Below, piece by piece: positions 1 to 5,899 of a stretch of DNA of 10,242 nucleotides (its first letter is position 1; each line of letters starts with the position of its first letter). The notes beneath the pieces were generated by a model. It saw nothing but the letters and a program-made list of their open reading frames with translations. It was not told the DNA's origin and made no database searches. Origin of the DNA: an uncultured Clostridia bacterium (GTDB lineage Bacteria > Bacillota > Clostridia > Christensenellales > Aristaeellaceae); contig CAMOIA010000028.1 in assembly GCA_946615785.1 (NCBI GenBank), positions 1 to 10,242 of the forward strand, in the 5' to 3' direction. The position numbers and the translations under genes were made by a program.

Positions 1-2283
1 GATGCTGTCAGACTGTCCGCGCCCCATTTCGCTCGCCAGTTTCAGCCGCTGCGCTTCTCCGCCCGAGAGGCTCGGCGTTTCTTCGCCAAGCGTGAGATAG
101 CCAAGCCCAAGGTCCTTCAGGACAGAGAGCCGCTTGTGGATGACGGGGAGGTCTTCGCAGACCGCGAGCGCTTCGTTCACGCTCAGATCCATCACCTCCG
201 GCAGGGAATAAGCACGCTGCTGCTTTTTGCCGCGGCGGCGGATCAGCCCGGCCTCTTTCGCGTATCGGGAACCGCGGCAGTCCGGGCAGGGAATGTTCAC
301 GTCCGGAAGAAACTGCACGTCCAGACTGATGCTGCCGGTGCCGTCGCATACGGGGCATCTCAGGGCGCCGGTATTATAGGAAAAATCGCCGGCTTTCCAG
401 CCGTGCTCCTTTGCGTCTGCCGTGCGGGCGTACACTTTGCGCAGTTCGTCGTGGATGTCGGCGTAGGTGGCGACCGTGGAGCGCACGTTGATGCCGATGG
501 GCGTCGCGTCGATCAGCTTGATCTGGGAAATGCCCTCCGCGGACAGGCTGCGGATGTGCGCCGGAAGCGGACGGTTTTGCATCTTCGCCTGCAGGGCGGG
601 AATCAGGCTTTCCAGCACCATGGTGGTTTTGCCGCTGCCGGAAACGCCGGTTACGGCGATCAGCCGGCCTTTCGGGAAATCCGCTTCCAGCGGCTGTACC
701 GTATGAATGGCCTTTGTGGAAAGATGGATCGTTCCCTGCGCAAACAGCTGTTCTTTCGGGATGTCTCTGCGCGTGTGAACGTCCGCCTGACCGGACAGGA
801 AACCGCCGATCCTGCTTTCCGGGTTGGCTTCGATTTCAGGAACCGTTCCCTGGGCGATCACGTTTCCGCCTTCCGCGCCGGCTTCCGGCCCCATTTCAAT
901 GATCCAGTCGGCTTTGGCGAGGATCTGCGTGTCGTGATCGACCAGCAGGATGGAATTGCCGTCCGCCATCAGATCGTTCATCACGCCGATCACCCCTTCC
1001 ACGTTGGAAGGGTGCAGGCCGATAGTCGGCTCGTCCAGAACGTACAGAACGCCCGTCGTCCGGTTGCGGACGGCCCTGGCCAGCTGCATCCTCTGCCGTT
1101 CGCCGGTGGAAAGGGTGGAAGCTTCCCGGTCCAGCGTCAGATAGGAAAGCCCGAGATCCATCAGACGCTTTGCGGTGTGCCGGAAAGCGTCGCAGATGCT
1201 TTCCGCCATGGGACGCATGGCTTCCGGCAGGGAGGAAGGAACGCCGTCCACCCATTCGGTCAGGTCCAGAAGGGTCATCTGACAGGCCTCTGCCAGGGAA
1301 ATGCCGCGCAGTTTCGGCGCGCGCGCAGCCTCGGAAAGCCGGGTGCCGCCGCATTCCGGGCAGGGGCATTGCTTCAGGAACTTTTCCACGCGCTTCATGC
1401 CCTTTTCGTCCTTGACGTGGGAAAGCGCGTTTTCAACGGTATAGGTGGCGTTGAAATAGGTAAAATCCATGTCGCCAGACGCGCCGGTGGTTTTGTTCTG
1501 GTAAATGATGTTTTTCTTTTCCGCCGGGCCGTGAAAGACGATATCCCGTTCACGTTCCGTCAGGTCGCGGAAGGGCACGTCGGTGCGAACGCCCATTTCC
1601 CTTGCAATGTCCTTCATCAGCGACCACATCAGCGTCTGCCACGGGGCGACCGCGCCTTCGTCGATGGAGAGCGATTCGTCCGGAACCAGCGTGCTTTCGT
1701 CCACTGTGCGCACGACGCCCGTGCCGTCGCAGCGCCTGCAGGCGCCGGTAGAGTTAAAGGCCAGCTCCTCCGCACCGGGCGCGTAGAAATGCGCGCCGCA
1801 TTCCGGGCAGACCAGCTCCAGCCCTGCCGCTACGTTGAGGCTGGGCGGCACCTGATGGCCGTTGGGACAGCGGTGGCTGGCGAGGCGGGAGTACATGAGG
1901 CGAAGGGAATTGAGCAGCTCCGTGCCGGTTCCGAAGGTGGAGCGGATGCCCGGTACGCCGGGACGCTGGTGCAGGGCGAGGGCGGCGGGAATGTACCGTA
2001 CGCTGTCCACCTGAGCGGCGGAAGCCTGGGTCATGCGCCTTCGCGTATAGGTGGAGAGCGATTCCAGGTATCGCCGGGAGCCTTCGGCATAGAGGATGCC
2101 GAGCGCCAGGCTGGATTTTCCGGACCCGGATACGCCCGCGACGCCCACGATGCGGTGCAGGGGGATATCCACATCGACATTTTTCAGGTTATGCACCCGC
2201 GCGCCCCGTACCAGTATATGGCTGGGCGCGGACGGTTGGATCGATTCGGGCGTGGGGAGGCTTGAGGGTGTTTCAGGCTGCAT
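1..2283 (-). CDS. UvrA-like ABC ATPase (excinuclease subunit A paralogue, class II type), 3' end cut by window edge
   Basis: Seen: 761 codons run without a stop from the ATG at 2283 off the left edge. Two ABC modules are present. The first has Walker A GVSGSGKSS (about residues 50-58), signature LSTGERQR (391-398) and Walker B LYVLDEPT (413-420). The second has Walker A GVSGSGKTT (546-554) and signature LSGGEAQR (739-746). Cys pairs of the UvrA zinc modules are visible (CPEC near 159-162, CRRC 182-185, CPC-PEC 306-311, C643/C646, C666/C669). Only about 46 residues separate the first Cys-Pro (R-C-P) from the GACRRCDGTG segment, where canonical UvrA has well over 100, so the UvrB-binding domain is missing. 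Known: such short UvrA paralogues (UvrA2, DrrC) bind DNA and are linked to tolerance of DNA-damaging drugs. Inference: cytosolic DNA-lesion or drug-tolerance ATPase, not the main repair UvrA. RBS AAAGGAG at 2292-2298, 8 nt before the start. Roughly 60-90 residues are probably missing, including the second Walker B. Confidence 0.93.
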   Translation of the reverse strand, partial: MQPETPSSLPTPESIQPSAPSHILVRGARVHNLKNVDVDIPLHRIVGVAGVSGSGKSSLALGILYAEGSRRYLESLSTYTRRRMTQASAAQVDSVRYIPAALALHQRPGVPGIRSTFGTGTELLNSLRLMYSRLASHRCPNGHQVPPSLNVAAGLELVCPECGAHFYAPGAEELAFNSTGACRRCDGTGVVRTVDESTLVPDESLSIDEGAVAPWQTLMWSLMKDIAREMGVRTDVPFRDLTERERDIVFHGPAEKKNIIYQNKTTGASGDMDFTYFNATYTVENALSHVKDEKGMKRVEKFLKQCPCPECGGTRLSEAARAPKLRGISLAEACQMTLLDLTEWVDGVPSSLPEAMRPMAESICDAFRHTAKRLMDLGLSYLTLDREASTLSTGERQRMQLARAVRNRTTGVLYVLDEPTIGLHPSNVEGVIGVMNDLMADGNSILLVDHDTQILAKADWIIEMGPEAGAEGGNVIAQGTVPEIEANPESRIGGFLSGQADVHTRRDIPKEQLFAQGTIHLSTKAIHTVQPLEADFPKGRLIAVTGVSGSGKTTMVLESLIPALQAKMQNRPLPAHIRSLSAEGISQIKLIDATPIGINVRSTVATYADIHDELRKVYARTADAKEHGWKAGDFSYNTGALRCPVCDGTGSISLDVQFLPDVNIPCPDCRGSRYAKEAGLIRRRGKKQQRAYSLPEVMDLSVNEALAVCEDLPVIHKRLSVLKDLGLGYLTLGEETPSLSGGEAQRLKLASEMGRGQSDSI

Positions 2284-2352
2284 TGCGATTTCTCCTTTGG
2301 GTGATGGCGCCGGCACAGGAGGGTGGCCCCGTTCTTCGGCAGCCTGTGACTG

Positions 2353-2381
2353 ACTTTACCACAACAGCATTCAATTTGCAA
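2353..2381 (-). promoter_or_regulatory. Candidate promoter of the UvrA-like gene
   Basis: On the minus strand TTGCAA (2376-2381) is followed after 17 nt by TAAAGT (2353-2358), with TGG immediately before it forming an extended -10. Both hexamers match 4 of 6 consensus positions. It would give a 5' leader of about 60 nt ahead of the RBS at 2292-2298. The match is moderate. The remainder of the 2284-2526 interval holds no supported gene; the short open frames there overlap the UvrA-like and aldehyde dehydrogenase genes and have no RBS that I can see. Confidence 0.45.
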
Positions 2382-2517
2382 ACGCCGGGGGCATTCAGCT
2401 TTTCTTCCGGTTTCAGCTTTCGCCGTTCCAAATTTACCCTGATCCTGAAAAAAGCAGCGGGATTGCAGAATACGACGGTCTGGGTCGAGAAGCCAGGGAT
2501 CTCGCTCCATAAGGCAT

Positions 2518-2562
2518 AAAAAACAGCGGCTCTCCGGTTAAAAACATCCGGAGAGCCGTTTT
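2518..2562 (-). terminator. Intrinsic terminator of the aldehyde dehydrogenase gene
   Basis: A perfect 11-bp stem (CGGCTCTCCGG at 2527-2537 with its complement at 2548-2558) closes a 10-nt A-rich loop. On the minus strand it begins 17 nt after the TAG stop of the aldehyde dehydrogenase and is followed by CTG and then six T (2518-2523). A shorter TTTT (2559-2562) lies on the other side, so weak activity in the plus direction is possible, but no plus-strand gene ends here. Confidence 0.88.
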
Positions 2563-2574
2563 CAAATGGTTTTC

Positions 2575-3999
2575 CTATCGCTCGAAGCGTCTGACAAGCC
2601 TCATCTTCCATTGGTTCTTCTTTCCTTCATAGGGATGCTCGCGCAGCGGCAGGTTCAGATGCCTTGAGCCCATCAGCACGGTGGAGGGATGGGTAAACTC
2701 CCTGAATCCCCAGATTCCGTGGTAGGCGCCCATGCCCGAATGCCCCGTGCCGTTGAACGGCGCGCCTTTGACCATCATGTGCAGGCACACCTCGTTTACG
2801 CACCCGCCGCCGTACTGCTGGGCGGACATGACGGACCGCGCCCATTTCCTGTCACCGGTGAACAGGTACAGGGCAAGGCCGTGCTCCCGGCCGGCGATCG
2901 TGTCCAGCACACGGTCAATCTCGGCGTCCTGAAAGGGAACGATGGGAAGAAGGGGGTTGAAGAGTTCATGGCAGACGATGGGCTCATGGATGTCCACGGG
3001 ATAGATGACGGTGGGGCTGTATTTCAGTTTTTCCCGGTCTCCGGTGCCGCCAAAGACGATCCGGTCGCGGTATTGCTCGGCTTCCGAAGCGCATTTTTCA
3101 TAAGCTGCGGAGGTGATCAGGCGAGGATATTCGGGATTTGACACCGCGTTTTCCCCGATCTGTCTGATGAACTCGGCCTTTAATTCCTGAAGAAAAGCGC
3201 CGGCAACTTCCTCGGCTACGGCGATCTGGTTGATGTTGATGCAGATCTGCCCGCTGTTGCAGAGCTTGAAAAAGGCGATCTTCCGGGCCGCGTCCTTCAG
3301 ATCGGCGTCCTTGCGGATCACACACCAGTTGCCCGTTTCCCCGCCCAGCTCCAGCGTGACGGGGGTCAGGTGCCGCGCTGCCATTTCCATGACGTGGGAC
3401 CCTACCTTGGGGGAGCCGGTGTAGAAAATCTTGTCAAAGCGCTCCTCCAGGCAGAAATCCGCCACGTCGTGGCCTCCGTCGATCACCACGGCATATTCTT
3501 CCGGAAAGGTTTCTCGGATCAGCGCCGTCAGTGCCCTCGTGCAGGCAGGCGATTTGGAGCTTGCCTTGATGACGGCGGTGTTGCCGCCTGCGATGCTGGC
3601 GCAGAGAACCCCCAGGGAAAGGAAAACCGGAAAATTGAAGGGACTGATGATCAGCGAAACGCCGTAGGGCATTTTATACACTTTGGTGATCACGCTGGGG
3701 AAGCAGGCAAAGCCGCTGAAATGGGTTTCCGGCCTGGCCCAGCGGCGAAGGCTGCGCAGGATTTCGTTGATTTCCAGGATCACAGTCCCGATATCGCAGA
3801 AATAAGCCTCGGCAGCGCTTCGTCCAAGATCGGCATGGAGGGCTTCCACCAATGCCGTTTCATGTTTTTTCAGTGCGTCGCGCAGCTTTTTCAGCTGCCC
3901 GATGCGCCAGGCCCTGTCAAGCGTTTTTCCGGTTCTGAAAAAGGCGCGCTGCTTTTCCACCGTTTCGTGAATCAGCTCTTTCGTCCAGGACAAACTCAT
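2575..3999 (-). CDS. Aldehyde dehydrogenase family protein (class 3-like)
   Basis: Known for the family: NAD(P)-dependent oxidation of aldehydes to carboxylates; class 3 members often act on fatty or aromatic aldehydes. Seen (474 aa from the ATG at 3999): oxyanion Asn in SPFNFP (N122), cofactor Lys in AVIKAS (K145), GSPKVG (195-200), general base Glu in LELGG (E217), nucleophile Cys in NSGQIC (C253), Glu in HELF (E345), and the class 3 tail SGMGAYHG (421-428). Length is normal and no N-terminal signal is seen, so it should be cytosolic. Start: an in-frame TTG lies 21 nt upstream at 4020, but GGGAGG lies just before the ATG (only 2-3 nt away, a tight spacing), so the ATG is preferred with modest confidence. 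Odd: the usual GGK after the general base reads GGET, PWN reads PFN, and FGP reads FNP, suggesting a divergent subgroup or altered substrate or cofactor use. It sits between two terminators and looks monocistronic; the substrate cannot be told. Confidence 0.93.
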   Translation of the reverse strand: MSLSWTKELIHETVEKQRAFFRTGKTLDRAWRIGQLKKLRDALKKHETALVEALHADLGRSAAEAYFCDIGTVILEINEILRSLRRWARPETHFSGFACFPSVITKVYKMPYGVSLIISPFNFPVFLSLGVLCASIAGGNTAVIKASSKSPACTRALTALIRETFPEEYAVVIDGGHDVADFCLEERFDKIFYTGSPKVGSHVMEMAARHLTPVTLELGGETGNWCVIRKDADLKDAARKIAFFKLCNSGQICININQIAVAEEVAGAFLQELKAEFIRQIGENAVSNPEYPRLITSAAYEKCASEAEQYRDRIVFGGTGDREKLKYSPTVIYPVDIHEPIVCHELFNPLLPIVPFQDAEIDRVLDTIAGREHGLALYLFTGDRKWARSVMSAQQYGGGCVNEVCLHMMVKGAPFNGTGHSGMGAYHGIWGFREFTHPSTVLMGSRHLNLPLREHPYEGKKNQWKMRLVRRFER

Positions 4000-4055
4000 T
4001 CCCTCCCGTTCTGTTAACAAAGCAAAATAAGCCGCGGACTTGGGCTGCTTTTGCG

Positions 4056-4080
4056 AAAAAAGGACTGCTGCTTGCAGTCC
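4056..4080 (-). terminator. Intrinsic terminator downstream of the small lipoprotein gene
   Basis: On the minus strand GGACTGC (4074-4080) pairs with GCAGTCC (4062-4068) across a 5-nt loop, followed directly by six T (4056-4061). It ends transcription from the lipoprotein gene at 4137 before the aldehyde dehydrogenase. I found no convincing promoter between this terminator and the aldehyde dehydrogenase start, so part of that gene's expression could come from read-through. Confidence 0.78.
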
Positions 4081-4085
4081 CCTGT

Positions 4086-4120
4086 GCGCATGCCGGGCTC
4101 AAAGGAGCCTTAGGATGCGC
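4086..4120 (-). other. Imperfect hairpin between lipoprotein stop and terminator
   Basis: GCGCAT (4086-4091) and ATGCGC (4115-4120) form outer arms, and GGCTC (4096-4100) and GAGCC (4105-4109) form an inner 5-bp stem with an AAAG loop. It sits 17 nt after the TGA of the lipoprotein gene and just before the main terminator. It has no T-run, so it may only shape or stabilise the mRNA 3' end, or may be chance. Confidence 0.35.
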
Positions 4121-4136
4121 CTTGCGTGTTCGTGGG

Positions 4137-4811
4137 TCACTCGACCAATTCATACAGATCGTAAAACTCGTCGTAAAAGCCGAGGCAGGCGTCCATGCCC
4201 GCGTTGGTCCCGAGGGCTTTTTCCAGAACCGTCTGCCAGGATCCGTACTTTTCAAACAGCGAATCGGCGGAGGGGCCGAACCTGTCTCCGTAGGTTTCCA
4301 GATTGCTTTGCTCCACCCTGGCCAGCTCTTCGGGATCGCCCTTGTAGGATTCAAGCCGGATTTCGTTGCGGCGATGGCTGACCGCCCTTGCGATTTCTTC
4401 CACGGGTTTTGCCTGGCCCAGCATGTCGGCAATCATGACGTAAAGCTCCTGCATGCTTTCATGGTAAGCCCGGCGGGTTTGCCGCGCCTTTGCGACTTCC
4501 TGCGGATCTGTCCAGTCCAGCGCGTCGGCATAGTGCTTCAGCCTTGTGGACTCGGGACTGGGGGAAAAGCCGAACACGGCGTCCGGATTAACGATGACAT
4601 CGGCCATCGCCGCCTGGTTGTCCGCCGGGTCGTGCGCATAGGCAAAGGCGGTATACGGCGCGTCCGGGGACAAAGACATGCGGTAGGCGAGATAAACGTC
4701 CGGATCGGTGAAAACGCCGGGCTGCGCGCCCTCACTCAGCACCTTTGGAAAAGCGCAGGCGGCGATCAGGATCACAAGCAAAACAAAAAGCGGCCTTGTG
4801 TGTTTTTTCAT
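4137..4811 (-). CDS. Small predicted lipoprotein of unknown function
   Basis: I do not recognise the family. Seen: 224 aa beginning MKKHTRP, then a hydrophobic stretch (8-18) ending in I-A-A-C, which fits a lipobox with Cys19 as the lipidated residue. A plain signal peptide cut further on is the alternative. The mature part has no further membrane segment. Its second half, from about residue 115, is rich in Glu, Leu, Lys and Arg and looks mostly alpha-helical, with several Tyr-containing turns towards the acidic C-terminus. Inference: tethered to the outer face of the cell membrane, perhaps a structural or binding protein. RBS AGAGGG-like at about 4821-4826, 9 nt before the ATG. It lies 152 bp after the secreted protein gene at 4964 on the same strand. 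No good promoter was found in that gap, so the two may be co-transcribed through the hairpin at 4911-4941. Confidence 0.78.
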   Translation of the reverse strand: MKKHTRPLFVLLVILIAACAFPKVLSEGAQPGVFTDPDVYLAYRMSLSPDAPYTAFAYAHDPADNQAAMADVIVNPDAVFGFSPSPESTRLKHYADALDWTDPQEVAKARQTRRAYHESMQELYVMIADMLGQAKPVEEIARAVSHRRNEIRLESYKGDPEELARVEQSNLETYGDRFGPSADSLFEKYGSWQTVLEKALGTNAGMDACLGFYDEFYDLYELVE

Positions 4812-4910
4812 CGGATGGAACCCTCTTTGCTGTGTTCGTTGTCTGCAGAGCAGGCTGCAAGGAACCGGGCTTGGGTTTGGGACAGGAAAACCGTTCCTTC
4901 TTCGAATGGC

Positions 4911-4941
4911 AGTTTGCCCTGCCTCTTTGGCAGGGCAAACT
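4911..4941 (-). repeat. 13-bp perfect inverted repeat without a T-run
   Basis: AGTTTGCCCTGCC (4911-4923) is exactly complementary to 4929-4941 around a 5-nt loop. On the minus strand it starts 23 nt after the TGA of the secreted protein gene. Neither flank has a T-run, so it is not a textbook intrinsic terminator. It could be a 3' stabilising or partial-termination hairpin that sets different levels for the 4964 and 4137 genes. Confidence 0.6.
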
Positions 4942-4963
4942 TGCAGTCTTTACGCCAAACCGA

Positions 4964-5734
4964 TCAGGATTCCGGGCCGAGCAGGTCGTATTCCAGCTCG
5001 ATCGTTTCGCCGCCGGCTTCATACAGGGCCCTGCCGCCGCCCAGATCCTGGAATACCGCGTCACAGGGCTTTCCGCTCTGCCAGGCCTCGACGCAATCAA
5101 TCGCTTCGTCGTAGCATTCCAGCTTGTCCGTGTCCGGATTGTAAATGCCGTTCAGGTGGAGATCGCTGTCCCCGCGGCCGATGTAGATGTTATAGCAGAA
5201 CTGGTTCTCATCCAGCAGGCCCTGCCAGTGGAACTCAATGTAGACGTCCTTTTCCTGGTTCCGCCAAAGGCCTTCAAAATTGCCGATCTTTGTGAACTGC
5301 AGGTCCTGGCCCAGGTTCTCATGGCCGTCCTTCCATTCCAGCGCGCCGTCCGCGGTGATGGAGAAAACACTTTCCGTTCCGTCAGTGTCAAAGCCCTCGT
5401 ACTCATAATCGCTGAAGGCCCTTTCCAGGGTGTCAGGATTCAGGGTATAGGTGTTTTTGATGGAGGTGACGGATACCAGAGAATCGCTCTGCTCATTGTA
5501 GAGGCACGAATACTGCCACATCGTTCCGGTGCTGTTTTCCTGGTTATACAGGTCGACCATGACGCGGTAGCCTTCTTCTTCGTACACGATATCGACAAGG
5601 CCGTTCATCATGCCCCAGGAGCTTTCAAATTTCTTTCCGCCTTCAGGCTGCGAAATTCCCTCCGCCAGCGCAGCTGTGCAGAAAAGCGAGAATGCCATTA
5701 CCAGCGTCATAAGGATGCTCAGCATTTTTTTCAT
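4964..5734 (-). CDS. Secreted acidic protein with two similar beta-rich repeats, unknown function
   Basis: Not a family I can name. Seen: 256 aa with a clear Sec signal peptide (MKKMLSILMT start, hydrophobic core, cleavage likely after Ala24 in AALA-E). The mature protein is acidic and rich in Tyr, Trp and Gly. Two stretches follow the same plan: FESSW (36-40), LYNEQSDSL (78-86), ADGALEWKDG (128-137); and FEGLW (153-157), IYNPDTDKL (197-205), GGRALYEAGG (233-242). This suggests a tandem duplication of about 100-115 residues, probably beta-barrel or lipocalin-like sheets. Three Cys are clustered at 207, 214 and 224 in the second half, with Cys77 and Cys180 elsewhere. RBS AAGGAGG at 5744-5750 is 9 nt before the ATG. 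A near-consensus promoter at 5843-5871 gives it its own transcript. Role: extracytoplasmic; substrate or partner unknown. Confidence 0.85.
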   Translation of the reverse strand: MKKMLSILMTLVMAFSLFCTAALAEGISQPEGGKKFESSWGMMNGLVDIVYEEEGYRVMVDLYNQENSTGTMWQYSCLYNEQSDSLVSVTSIKNTYTLNPDTLERAFSDYEYEGFDTDGTESVFSITADGALEWKDGHENLGQDLQFTKIGNFEGLWRNQEKDVYIEFHWQGLLDENQFCYNIYIGRGDSDLHLNGIYNPDTDKLECYDEAIDCVEAWQSGKPCDAVFQDLGGGRALYEAGGETIELEYDLLGPES

Positions 5735-5842
5735 TGTTCATTTCCTCCTTTTGTTGATCATGCGGCTGTGCCGGCAAAAGCTGCGTTTTGCGGAAAGGTG
5801 CCGGGCGTTGCCGCGATGCAGAATCAAACCGTTTCCATGAAT

Positions 5843-5871
5843 AGTATACGGACGTTTTTCCTTCCTGGCAA
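5843..5871 (-). promoter_or_regulatory. Strong sigma-A type promoter of the secreted repeat protein
   Basis: On the minus strand TTGCCA (5866-5871), a 17-nt spacer and TATACT (5843-5848), each matching 5 of 6 consensus positions. Transcription would start near 5836, leaving a leader of about 100 nt before the ATG at 5734. The promoter sits just after the stop of the MATE fusion gene, separating the two transcription units although they share a strand. Confidence 0.82.
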
Positions 5872-5899
5872 TCGATCGCTGAACTTTTTACAGTTGTCT

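Noticed and set aside
136..2265. Plus-strand open frame of 709 codons
   Set aside because: It lies antisense to the UvrA-like gene, which has intact Walker, signature and zinc motifs. The antisense product shows no coherent family pattern; it reflects GC-rich codon bias.
2273..2611. Minus-strand open frame of 112 codons bridging the aldehyde dehydrogenase end and the UvrA-like start
   Set aside because: It reads straight through the strong terminator at 2518-2562 and overlaps both genes in other frames, with no RBS that I can see.
3370..4017. Plus-strand open frame of 215 codons opposite the aldehyde dehydrogenase
   Set aside because: Mirror of the well-supported dehydrogenase reading; no RBS or recognisable motif.
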